Positions 35,192-46,415 of a DNA stretch of 64,000 bases are shown here, one piece after another; position 1 is the first letter of the stretch; every line of letters begins with the position of its first letter. Under the pieces are notes generated by a model, which worked only from the letters and a program-made list of their open reading frames with translations, did no database searches and was not told where the DNA came from. The position numbers were made by a program, and so were the translations under genes. This stretch comes from Cryptomeria japonica (Eukaryota; Streptophyta; Pinopsida; Cupressales; Cupressaceae): positions 573,821,241 through 573,885,240 of the forward strand of contig NC_081410.1 in assembly GCF_030272615.1 (NCBI RefSeq), in the 5' to 3' direction.

Positions 35192-38100
35192 ATGGCTCCA
35201 AAGATTCAGAAACCCACTATTGTTGAAACCATTGAGAAGCCCTCATTGAAATATTCCCTACCTCCCAAAGTAGAATCTAAATCGGATGATAAAACAACAT
35301 TTTCACTCATTCCGTATAGGGTTCTGCTAGTTGAGGATATTAGATTTTTCACCAAATGTCATGTTGGGGAACTAGGTCATGTTGAGATCAAGGACACATA
35401 TGACGAATTGTGTACCAATGGAAAACTAGATAACAAGTTTGAACACATTAAAGTCAAGGGATTGACCAAAGCCCTAACCTATCCCTGTGTCTTCGAACCC
35501 CAATGGGTCAAGTTTGTTCTGAGCAGAGTTCATGATGATTTCATGTGGTTAGAGGAGCAACCATTCAAAATCACCAAGGAAATCATTCACTTGATAACCG
35601 GATACCCTATATACGACCATGCCCAAGCTCAGAAAATGATTTCACAGAAGGAATTGATCACTTTAACCGGAGTTGAATCCGATTGCAGAGCTGAAGTTTT
35701 CCATTAGAATAATAGGCTATTGTTTTTTCAATCGGCAAGGGAAAATAGTGTACCATGTGCAGTTGTTGATGTAGCATATAAAATTGTGAAGAAGGGAATG
35801 AAGATTGATCTTTGTGAAGTGTTGTTGAAGAATCTATTTGAAAATCTAAACACCATAAGGAAGCCTAAGAAGAACAACTCAGCTAACACATTCCTAAGGT
35901 GATAACGTAGTTTGGGAGCTACACTGACCAATCACCCATCAAATAAATGAATTCATCAAACAGCTAGGTGATAACTTTAATAAGATTATGGATGATTACT
36001 TCAGCAAGTTTCAGGAAAGGATGCATAACAAGTACCGGATCCCACCTCACTTAGTGGAAAAATACAAGGATGATATATGCTTTGAAGTAGACACCGACTA
36101 CTGCTATGTCAATGCGATGGAACCGAGAACTCAATCTTTGCCACCTATGGGTTATGAGATTGATTTTGACATTTCACAATAGCAGATAGATGCCTTTCTT
36201 GCACTTCCAAGGCATGCTACAGAAATCAGGTATGAAACCTATGAAGAGGTTAAAGAAAAAGTTAAGATGAGCATTGTAGTACCTAAGGCTACAAGGAAAG
36301 CAACTAAAATGATTAAAGTGTTAACTGAGAAATTTGGAGAAGATTCTTCCTCCACTCCTATCAAGAGTGAACTACTTACAATTGAGGAAGAATTTGAAGC
36401 TCATGAAGTTGTTGTTACTTTGAGCACCGAGTTGCCAAAAGGCAAAATTTTGAAAAGGAAGAAACAGGACTCATCACAAGTATCACCGACTCATCTAGCA
36501 AAGCGGCCTAATACTAGATCATCTACAGTGTCATCGAGTAAGAAGCAGAAAAATGTCACAATTCCTAAGGTCACAAGGACTTATAAGAAAATGCCTTAGA
36601 GACTCATTTTGAGCAAAGAGTCAAGTGACACAAAGTCTAAAGACGCAAGCAAATTTCAGATTGTTAAGAGTAAAAAGGAAGAAGTACATAGTGTTGATAA
36701 TTTATGTGCTAACCTAAAACAATATGGTGGATTTGGAGCTTTTAGATATGTGAAATATGATTCTAGAAATGAAGATGAAAAGAGGCAAATAGAAGAAGTA
36801 GTAGTATGTACACTACTTAAATTCTGAATAGTCCCATTGGAAGTGACTGATTTCCTTCCTAAAACATTGTATTCACATATTGACACCAGGTGGCAATATG
36901 CTATGGACTCGGAGAAAAAGGTTAGAGAAAGAGTTTTGGTACATCTCTTTCCAAACATGTTGGTAGATGACATTAAAGAACATTTAAAGACCTCACAAAC
37001 AAACTTTCAAGTAAAGAAGAGAGCATTGAAAATGATGAACAGTCTCTATCTTGAAGTCGAGAATGAAACTAAGGAAAAATGGCAAGAAATATTCTGACTC
37101 AAGAATGATGAACCTCATGCTGAACCTCAAAGTGAAGTTGAAATAGTTGACATCATCAAACAAGATCCTGCTGAAACCATTCAATTATATGAGGATGTCA
37201 TGGCTTCTAAGGATCAGGGACAAGAAATGATAGAAGGCAATGCCTATGCCAAACTGGTATCCAGTGAATCAGTTTTGGAATAAGTCAAGTCATATCCTCC
37301 GATCACTCAACAAGTCCCAACTAAGCATCCTAAGGATACTGATCAAGGAAAAGGGGGTCAACAGTCTACCAAAGGAGAATCTACTTCTCAGACCACTAGG
37401 GAATAGACTTCTCAAGCACCTACAAGCATAGAAACTGTTGCCACCAAGACCCCAAGCACAGAAGCACCGAAGGACACAACAAAGGCTACAGGAACTGACA
37501 AAAGTGTTGCCTCTATCGAGCAACCTACTAAGGGTAAACAAGCCTCCCAAGCCATTGTACTAGTTCAACCGGTGAAAGCCTCCTCCTCTAAAGAAAAGAA
37601 AATGAAAAGGCATAGTTCCAAGATAGATTTTTCAAAACCAATTGTGTTGCCAAATGTTGACATTTCTAAACTAAAAGGGCAAGCACTCATTGAATTCAGA
37701 GAGCTATGCAAAGCCAAAGTTGAATAGGAAAGACAGATGGCTATTCAGAAAAAGAACCATGTACTTCAAAAGGTTAAGGCATTATTATTAGACATGCTAC
37801 CTGAAGCTACCGTGAATAAAGATGCTGCCATCCATATGCAATTGGATGAACTCCTCACTCAATTAGAATCATTAGGAGTAGATGATCTAAATACCTCAGC
37901 AAGCTGAAGGATAAAGAGCTAACTGCAAAAATGATTGAAGAGGTACAGAAAGTGATTGCTCTCAGTAAAGTCAAACTAGTCAAATTTATTGTTGAGTTGT
38001 CCCCTCAACTTAAGCATATTCTTTATTTGTTTTAGAAACTCTGTACATTCTCTTTATTCATTAAGGATATCAAAAATAAAACTGAAGTCATTGAACAAGA

Positions 38101-38456
38101 GATCACCAATCTCTCCAAATTCTATTCAGAATTTCTACACCAAATTGCAAACTCTTATGGCTCAAGAGTTGGAACTTCGAAATGAAGAGCACAAGATCAG
38201 GATGGATATAATGACTCTTCAGACATTATTCATTCCTCATCTTTCATCTGTTCAAGAGTAGATCAATTGAGCCACTCATTTATCCACTCAACTAGAGGGA
38301 AGCACACTAGATGGTCTGATCTCCCTCCTAGCTGACATTATAGCTCAGAATTCACTCATGGATAGTGTTAAGGATGCCCTCTCTATCGCTCTCACTGATG
38401 CAAGGACAAAGTATAAATCCATTTTTGACCAGTTGCCTCCATCGAATGGTAACTAG
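35192..38456 (+). pseudogene. Element E ORF2: about 1,090-codon non-enzymatic protein
   Basis: It starts at ATG 35192 (MAPKIQKPTI), about 320 bp after ORF1. The first 236 codons lie in frame to 35902, then a frameshift leads into a frame open from 35988 to about 37907 apart from TAG/TGA stops, and small shifts bring it to TAG at 38454-38456. The N-terminal module has VLSRVHDDFMWLEEQPFKIT and EIIHLITGYP (about residues 110-150), aligned with RAHGEFLWL and VVTGLP in element C. A basic linker (KRPNTRSSTVSSSKKQK), a helical segment, a Thr/Pro/Ser-rich segment and a coiled-coil end follow in the same order as in C. No catalytic motif of pol is present. Confidence 0.75.
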
Positions 38457-38472
38457 TTTTAATGTTTGTCAA

Positions 38473-38831
38473 AAAGGGGGAGTATAGTATCAAAGTATCA
38501 AAGGGGGAGTCTAGTATATGGGGGGAGTCTACCGAGCAGAACAAAGTATCCAAATGCAATGCACAGTTGAATTTGACAGGGGAGCAGTAAACACCGAGCA
38601 ATGATCAAAGAGAAAAGAACAAGTGCAGTAAACACAGAACATTGATCACCAAGCATGCAAAATCAGAATTATGTATAGTATATTGATAAGGGGAGTATAA
38701 CTGAGTATACTATTTATTGATTATTGTATATACTGTCAGTTTAGTCAAATTTTGTAAGTATATAGATTTTGAGTTATGACTTTGAAAGGAGTTTTGTCAA
38801 ACATTTCAAAACTAATGTCAAAAGGGGAGAT
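38473..38831 (+). promoter_or_regulatory. Element E multiple polypurine tracts
   Basis: AAAAGGGGGAGT (about 38474), CAAAGGGGGAGT (about 38499), GGGGGGAGT (about 38520) and AAAAGGGGAGAT (38820-38831, directly before the 3' LTR). This is the most extreme multiplication of the motif in the window. Confidence 0.8.
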
Positions 38832-40026
38832 TGTTACTATTTACTAAGTTGTCATTAGTTTTATATCCAAAGTCATCCTATATACTCTAGTTGGTTAATA
38901 CTACTGGAACATTCAGTCGGTAAGCACTAAAGCAGTCGGTTATAGAAGATAGAAGTCACAGAGTCTAGTATACACCGAGCTGTCTACTGAGTAATACTCT
39001 ATGTCTACTAAGCAGCAAAAATGATATATCGAGTGAAAATGTGTTACTAGATTCATTGAACCTGGACACATGTGTGGAAACGTGTTACAAGATCAAGGAA
39101 CAAAGAACCGTTATCACATAGGAAATTGCACCTTAAAGATTTTGTATGATCTTGAGGTCATCTATCCAATGAAATATTTTGTATAGTTATTCATTCGATG
39201 AATCTTGTTTGTAAGATCAATGCATGAACAAGTAACCATCCTAAATAGATCTATTTATATGTAGAATGATTTAAGGATTAAAAAAAAGAGAAAAAGAGTA
39301 TGAGACATGTGTGAGTGATAGATAAGTTGAAAAGCAATATCATGAGAAAGCACAATGTGTTATGACTGTTATGACTGTCAGAAATATTTAGAGGTCACCG
39401 AGAAAGATTTCAAAGAATAGTTAAGGGACAGAGTAAATAGAAGGGTTTACCAAGTTGATTTATCAATTACCGAGGTATGCTATGAGCAAGGTAATATTAT
39501 ATTGAACACATAGAATCTGCTATAACATTTCAAATGTAAAGTTGGAGATATTTATAAAGATTTTATTGTAATATTTTGAGTTGTAAGAGAAACCTTTAAC
39601 AGGGTAAAAGACTCTAACAAAGTCTATAAATTGTAAAGCCTTTAACCAAGTGCAACATTTAGTTTAAGTGTTGTAAAATCCTTTAGCAAGGTAGATCTAA
39701 ATATCTTGATACTCCTAACAGGGTAAGCTATTAGAAATAGCTAAACATGTAGCTCTAATCGAGCAACCTTTATTATTGCAGTAGTGAAGTTGTGGGTGCC
39801 ATCCCCACCATAGTTTTTCTCTCTAACCAAGAGTTTCTACGTAACCAAAATATATGTGTTATGGAGTGAATCATGTATGATTGTTATTTATTTGTTTTAG
39901 CATTATATTATGTTACATCAGTTTTTGGTTTATGCTTAATAGTAAAGTTGTTGTTGAAGAAAATATTTGAAGTACTGATTCACCCCTCCCCTCTTAGTAC
40001 ATTAGCTTTCCATATTGTTCCTACCA
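38832..40026 (+). repeat. Element E 3' LTR
   Basis: A 1195-bp LTR, start TGTTACTATTT, end GTTCCTACCA, followed by the TSD GTGCT. It differs from the 5' LTR by scattered substitutions and small indels (for example an extra CTCTATGTCTACTAAGCAG near 38997). Confidence 0.93.
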
Positions 40027-40031
40027 GTGCT

Positions 40032-41446
40032 AACATGTGTTGTGTGCAGGATGTGATGTGATTGTGATATCTGTATGTATGTATGTATGTATGTATGTGG
40101 TAATGCAGGTGCAAAACTGCATGAAATGTAGATATTTTTGGCGTGTCATTATACTCAGTCATGTGATAGTGGACTACACAGACTCAAGAAGGATGATGGA
40201 AGTCAATAAAGAAAGGGGGATGGAAGATAGAAGGTATGAAAATGAAAGAGCTTCTTGTGTGTTATCATCATTGAGCTTTATTATGGCAAAATAGGTTATG
40301 ACAATCAAGGCATATGTTCGAGCCAGAAAGTCATTGTACCTATTTGCATGTAGATAAGATAGTCACAAACAAGGAATGCCCCAGTTCACACTAGACCCAT
40401 AGTGTCCTCATATCCTTGGACAAGTCATAGCATTACTAAGAGACAATCCACAGACAGCAAAAGAAAAATAGGTGATGATACCCCATCCTCGGCTTTCTAG
40501 TCAAAGACATCCTAGAGATAAAAATCTCTAGTCAAAGACATCCTAGAAAAGCTAAAAGACATGTCACTAGAAAGATAAAATCAAAAGAAAACCAAGACTC
40601 GACACCAACACCCACTGCAGTCCTCTAGTTTAGTGTCTCTTGTCACTTGTATAAGTCTTATTTGATTGTGGTCACAATGTTTACTTTCACAAAAAGGATA
40701 GATAGCACTAAACCATAATGTTGTCTGAGTCTATTGAAAGATTTGATTTGTTGAAGCCCATTTTTGCTGTCATGTCTCATCTAAAACTGACTGAATCCAT
40801 GCAACTGATACTTTATTGTGGAGAAGATGAAACTATATTACGGATTGGTGAGGAAAATGCTGCTTTATTACAGATTGTGCGTGGATAGACTGAAGAAAAT
40901 TGAAAGAAATTGTACTCCTCAGAACATGTGATGCTCTTAGTTACACACCCATCACTAGACGTAGGATTTGCCTTAGCCATAGATAGGAGCTGATTTATTA
41001 TGAATGGGAAGGGTGAAAACGAAGGTTTATTATGAATTGCTAACCAATCTTAGGTAGATCAATAGCAAGCCATGATGGGAATGGGTGTTTATTATGGATG
41101 AAGAGGTTGTGAGTGTGTGCAAAGTGAAAGGATGAAATGGAATCTTGAAGGAGGGAGGAGCAATGTCTCTACGCATGGTGTTGGTGACTCAGTTTTCATC
41201 ATGGTACTTGCCCAGGGCGCCACCGAAGTGGTTTTCACCATTGGACGAAAATATTTTTCTTTACCTTTTTTTTTTTTTTTTTCAATTTTTTTTGTGTCAC
41301 AAGGCACTTCTTTGCCAGGTTTTCACCAAGTAATGATTTTTTTTGTTTTATGATTTTTTTTTTCGTATTTTAAAATTTTGAATTTTTTTGTATTTTTGAA
41401 TTTTTTTTTTTTTTTTTGTATTTTTGAATTAGGATACTCTTAAGAG
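40032..41446. other. Tat element spacer between pol and antisense gene
   Basis: This 1.4-kb non-coding stretch resumes the Tat element right of element E. It contains a (GTAT)6 microsatellite at about 40073-40098 and several long T runs at 41260-41425. The plus-strand ORFs of 60-85 codons have no recognisable motifs. On the minus strand it lies downstream of the integrase stop. Confidence 0.55.
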
Positions 41447-42500
41447 CTATGTGTAAAACCTAGGAAGGTGCATGATGTTGATAGGATCCTCCAAAGGTTC
41501 ACCCTCTATGGTTGAGAGATGATATGCACCAGATCCATATGTTGTTGTGATGATGTAAGGACCAAGCCAATTTGGTTCGAACTTGCCCTTCTTCTCTCTG
41601 TCTTGTTGATTTTTAGGATTTTCTCTAAGAACCAAATCACCTACCTCAAATGTGCAAGGCTTGACTTTATGATTGTAGTTTTGACTCATTCATTGTTGAT
41701 AAGCCTTGAGATGATTAAAAGCAGTTTGTCTTCGTTCATCCAATAGTTCAAGTTATTGTAAGCGAGAGACCTTGTAGTCTTCGTCACTAATAATGTTTTG
41801 CAAAGAGACTCGTAAAGAGGGTAACTCAACCTCAATAGGCAAGATATCTTCAATTTCATAGACAAGTGAAAAAGGGGTAGCTCTTGTAGGTGTGCAAATG
41901 CTTATGTGGTAAGCCCAAAGTGTGGGATTAAGCTGGATATGCCAATTGCGGCCAGCATCATTGACTATCTTTTTTAAGATTTTAAGGATTGTTTTATTAG
42001 ATGCCTCATCTTGACCATTACCTTGGGGGTAATAAGGTGTCAAGAAATGATGAGTAATATGGAAGCGATCATAGAGTTCATGAACATCCTGATTTTTGAA
42101 GGGACGCCCATTGTCGGTGATGATGGAAATAGGAATGTCATATCGACAAATGATATAGTTGAGAATGAATGTAGAAATTTGTTTTCTAGTGACTTATGTA
42201 AGAGGCATGGCTTCGATACATTTTGTGAAATACTCTATGGTAGTGATGATGAATTTATGACCATTTGAGGAAGGAGGGTGAATCTTGCCTATGAGATCGA
42301 GTCACCACTGACAAAAGGGCCAAGGAGTCGCAATTGGTTGAAGTTCTTGTGCTGGAACATGAATGAGGTCTCCATGAAGTTGACATTGCTTACATTTCTT
42401 GACAAACTGATATGAGTCTTTTTCCATATTGGGCCAATAATATCCAATCCTGATGAGTTTCTTGGCTAAGGTAGGACCACTAGAATGTGGACCACATATC
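41447..42500 (-). pseudogene. Tat element integrase
   Basis: Read leftward: an H2C2 zinc-binding head (HEGICGPHSSGPTLAKKL to CKQCQLHGD, about 42350-42490), then the catalytic core with Asp in WWLDLIGKI, Asp in ISIITDNGRPF and Glu in NGQDEASNKT, giving the DDE triad. The C-terminal part includes CTFEVGDLVLR and FEPNWLGPYII (the GPY-like module) and stops at 41447. The frame differs from the rest of pol (a shift between 42050 and 42700), and several stops occur. It would insert element DNA in the nucleus; this copy is dead. Confidence 0.85.
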
Positions 42501-42710
42501 CCTTCATGAACTTTTCCTAATGCAATCTGAGCTTCATCCCTTTCTAAACATCTAATAAGAGTGCCATCTAGACCTCGATGGTATAGGATATCAGCTAAAA
42601 TGACATATCGAGAAGATTGGCAAATGAAAGTGTGACGTTGGTTATTGGATAAGTCTGGAGGAAGGGTATTGTCACAAAGGTATGTGAAAATGGAGCCATA
42701 TAATGGGGAA

Positions 42711-43195
42711 TCAGGACCGATGACACATCATTTCAATAGGAGTGATCTCATATGAGGGAACCAAAAGGTTATCCACCAATAACTCATAGCTGGTTTCATT
42801 CTGTGGTAGATCGATTAGTGAAGAAATTCTAGCCATGGCATCCATGGCTCGATTCTGCTCTCTTGGTATCTGCTCAAAGTCTAACTTCATGAAATGTTGT
42901 TTCAGGTCATCCACCATTCTTTTGTAAGGCATTAATTTCTCATCCTTTGTTTGGTAGTCATTAGTTGCTTGATGAATTACAAGTTGAGAGTCCCCAAAAA
43001 CATGAAGTTCCTGGATCTTCCACTAAACAACAATCCTTAATCTAGTTGTTAATGCCTCGTATTCTACTATGTTATTACTGCAAGGAAATGATAATTGATA
43101 TGATTTTGGTATGGAATCCCCTTGAGGAGTTATGAAGAGGATGTCAGCTCCTACACCATGCTGTGTGTATGAGTCGTCAAAGTATAGTTGTCAAG
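42711..43195 (-). pseudogene. Tat element second RNase H (archaeal-type)
   Basis: Minus-strand translation gives a full second RNase H: LYFDDSYTQHGVGADILF, NNIVEYEALTTRL, ELHVFGDSQLVI and REQNRAMDAMARI. The acidic residues of the DEDD active site (FDDS, VEYEA, GDSQ, RAMDA) are all visible. It follows the ordinary RT-linked RNase H. An additional RNase H between the first one and integrase is the recognised hallmark of the Tat lineage. A stop interrupts it near 43027. Confidence 0.85.
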
Positions 43196-43259
43196 GCTTT
43201 GCGTGTGACACTGTTAAGATGGATTCATCTGGAAATTCTAAAGTTAGAGGAACATCATC

Positions 43260-44460
43260 TATCATGGGAGCATCTGCTAATTGATCTGCAATAGCTTATC
43301 CTTTTATTGCTTTTTTGTCCACATATTCAATGTCGAATTCACTCAGGAGCATCACCCATTTGGCTAGTCGCCCAGTAAGCATTGCTTTATTGAGAAGGTA
43401 TTTCAATGGATCAATCCTTGCGACAAACTTAGTTTTATGAGTCAACATGTAATGTTGTAATTTATGTGAAGTAAAGACCACAACAAGACATGCACTCTCA
43501 ATTGGTGTGTAGTTTAGCTCATATCCCACCAATGTGCGATAGATGTAGTAGATTGCCTTTTCTTTGCCCTTAGCAACCTATTGTACCAAGAGTGCCCCTA
43601 GTGCTATTGAAGTAGTTGATATGTATAGTAATAGAGGTTGATCTGGAATTGGTGGCATCAATACTAGCGGATCCAGAAGATAATCTTTGAGTGTTTGGAA
43701 AGCCTGTTAATAGTTATCATCCCATTTGAATTTGATGTTTTTGTGTAGCAAGTGCTGAAAAGGATTACATTTATTTGCAAGTTGTGCTATGAATCTTCAT
43801 TTAGACTGGAGTCTCCCTTGCAAAGATCAAAGTTGGCTGATATTTCTTGGTGGTTGCATCCCTAGGATGGCCTTGACTTTTGCTGGATTGGCTTTGATTC
43901 CTCTTTTTGAGACAATGAATCCCAGGAGCTTCCCGGAGGTTACTCCAAAGACACATTTCTTGGGGTTTAATGTTACTTTTTATTTTTCCAACTGATCAAA
44001 AATGACTGAAAGTATGTCCAAATGTGTATCTATGTCTATTGATTTTCCCAAGAGGTCATCAACATAATCTTCCACAGTAACGTGCATGAGATCATGAAAG
44101 ATAGTACTCATGGCTCTTTGATATGTAGCGCCTGCATTTTTTAGCCCAAAGGGCATGACATTCCAGTAGGAAGTTCCCCAAGGACAAGTGAATGTTGTTT
44201 TGTGCTGATCCTCAAATGCGATTTTTATTTGATTATAACCAGAGAATCCATCCATCAAAGATAACATCGCATGACCTGTTGTGAGATCTATGATCAAGTC
44301 AATATTTGGCAATGGAAAATCATCCTTAGGACAAGCTTTGTTGATGTCTCTGAAATCTGTACATATTTTGATGCTACGATCTGGTTTACTGACAGGCACT
44401 AAGTTGGAGATCCATTCAAGATAATCAATTGTGTGTATGAATCTGACATCCAATAATTTT
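43260..44460 (-). pseudogene. Tat element reverse transcriptase and first RNase H
   Basis: RT motifs in order: ICTDFRDINKACPKDDFPLP, DGFSGYNQIKI, TTFTCPWGTSYWNVMPFGLK and the active site EDYVDDLL at about 44040-44065, intact YVDD. The thumb and connection continue past a TAA at 43977 (KVTLNPKKCVF, KRGIKANPAKV). The first RNase H follows (LYISTTSIALGALL, ELNYTPIESACLVVVF, GRLAKWVMLLSEFDIEY) and lacks clear catalytic acids, as is usual for this demoted domain in Tat elements. The frame is the same as gag and protease. Confidence 0.88.
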
Positions 44461-44480
44461 TCAAGCTCTACTTTGACTAA

Positions 44481-45570
44481 TCATGTCACTTGTGCATGCA
44501 TCTTTCTTAATTTTTGTTTCACTGGTTTTGCCCTTGATTTAACCATCAAATGATGCATTACCAAATCCAGATCCAATCCAAGCATATCAAGGTATGACCA
44601 TGCAAAATTGATTTGTCTCTCTGTGAAGAAACTTATGAACTTTGATCTTTCTGTCTCTATCAGGGATTGAGCTAGGAATATGTTATGTGGAATTTCTTTT
44701 GTACCAATGTTTGTTTTGATGGTCTCCTCTACCAACATGGATGATTTTTCTTCATATGATGTTGGGAGAATGTCAAACCTTCCATCCTCGGGTGCCTCAA
44801 AGAGGTTTTCACCCTCAGATACATCCTTTCTTTTTACTTTTTTGGGGTTAGACAACACCACAATGTGGTTTTCACCATAAGACCTATGATTTGTTTTTAT
44901 TTTTATGTTTTTGTGACTGGAAGGCCCGACACCATCACCAAAAGATGTCACGCTATTGAGTTCTATAGTGTATCCTACCTTATGGTCCCTAGGGGGAAGA
45001 TCATCTTGTATGCCTAGATAGTCAATAAAGGCTTCATCATTTTGGAATGTGTCAAACTATGCAGGTCCTTCATGGTCCCAGTCAATAAGTTGGTGGTGAA
45101 AAAGGGGAAGGCCTTTGATGTCTTTGAAGTTAGCAGGGCTAAGGGTGAACATGCAGTTATATTCAAGTATGTCAAGGTAGTTGTTGAGGTCATCGTCAGC
45201 ACTCTCCTCATCTATCTCGATTGTGAACGAATCCAAATTGTCATCACTATTTGCGCATTCCAAGATAGGTGTTCTCATTCTTTGTGATTTCAACCTAGAA
45301 CCTAGAGGAAAGGACTGTGTGGGATCCTCAGGGGTTGTTTCTTGACCAACTTTGAATTTTTTATAAAATTCCTCTTCTTCTGTGGGTTCACCTGGTTCTC
45401 TAAATGTCTCAGTGAGTTCATAGTCACTGGAGGATTTGTCTGAATCCCATTCCCACTCCTTGGAGTTTGTGGAATAATGGTTCTCTTGTTGAATTTTGGC
45501 AGCTTTGATTTGTAATACTTCTTCTATCTTTTGAGTATTTACCTTGGAATACATGAAACCAAGCCCTTTC
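44481..45570 (-). pseudogene. Tat element protease-RT linker
   Basis: Acidic, low-complexity coding sequence in the gag-pol frame, with only two stops (near 45054 and 44478). It contains SDKSSSDYELTE and EEEFYKKFKVG but no recognised domain apart from the adjoining G-patch. Just before RT comes FAWSYLDMLGLDLDLVMHHL, the conserved segment that precedes RT in Tat and Athila elements. Confidence 0.7.
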
Positions 45571-45700
45571 GAACATTCCTTTTTGACTTTCAATTTAGGT
45601 TGTAAAGGTTCAATGATGCCTTCCTTTCTTAAGCCAAGAGGACTTTTGCCATCATACCCAGATTTTTGTAGGATCTTGAACCCTTTGCCATATTTTTCAG
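45571..45700 (-). pseudogene. G-patch domain in Tat pol
   Basis: Residues 28-74 of the segment starting at 45776 read EKYGKGFKILQKSGYDGKSP, LGLRKEGIIEPL and KGLGF. The spaced glycines and aromatic residue match the G-patch pattern (GxGxxxLxKxGaxxGxxLG...G...P). G-patches bind RNA and activate DEAH helicases. One sits next to the protease of betaretroviruses, and here it lies between protease and RT of a plant Gypsy element. Confidence 0.75.
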
Positions 45701-46119
45701 ATGGTATGCTGATGTGATCTTGTTTACCATTTTCAAGGTCTTTGTAAAGCATTTTGTATAAGTCTTCTTCTTCCATTTCACCCCACTTTTGGAAGATTGT
45801 AGGATCCCATTTGAGTGTAATGATAGATACCCGCTTAGTAGGATGTGGTCATCCATATTCTTTTGGTGAGCTCATTACTTGTTGTAAGCACATAGTTTGA
45901 TTCAAATTGTATTCACCCATTCCCTTATCCTGATATTTCCCTTTAAGCTCACCTTGTTTTGATGTCGAAGGTTTTAATGATTCAGGATCAATGTATGCAA
46001 AAGAAGGGACAGCTTCCCTATTACTTGGAATGATCATCTCAATTTTTGGTCTCAAGTTATTGCAGTATATGAATGGATTAGGATCACCATTAACTGTTAT
46101 TTCAACTTCGTTGTGAGGA

Positions 46120-46415
46120 AAATTAATGCATTGGTGATATGTAGATGGGACTGCACTCATTTCATGAATCCAAGGGCATCCTAGTAATATGTTGTATGTG
46201 AGATCCAGGTCTAGGACTTGATAAATCACATCCTTTGTAACTGGCCCAACTCTGAGAGGCAAGGTGACTATGCCTTTAGATGAATGCTCTTCATCATCAT
46301 ATGCCTTGATGGTAATTCTATTTATAGAATTCACAGCTTTATCTGAATATCCCAATTGTTTAATAGTGCTCAATGTGCAAATGTTTAGACCTGCTCCTCC
46401 ATCTATCAAGACTCA
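46120..46415 (-). pseudogene. Tat element aspartic protease
   Basis: The active-site loop reads LIDGGAGLNI, the DGG(A/S) form common in plant Gypsy proteases, followed about 65 residues later by YNILLGCPWIH, the conserved second half-motif. It is in the same frame as gag upstream and the G-patch downstream. It would release the mature Gag and Pol proteins. Confidence 0.85.

Larger units (their letters stand above)
32322..40026 (+). mobile_element. Element E: pol-less LTR retrotransposon, complete, TSD GTGCT
   Basis: LTRs at 32322-33507 and 38832-40026 are flanked by GTGCT (32317-32321 and 40027-40031). Internal order: Copia-type primer site, Gag-like ORF1 with five zinc knuckles (33570-34874), ORF2 (35192-38456), multiple polypurine tracts. 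No pol domains exist. It is the largest of the family at 7.7 kb. It sits in the spacer between the antisense PMD gene and pol of the Tat element and so is younger than that element. Confidence 0.93.
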
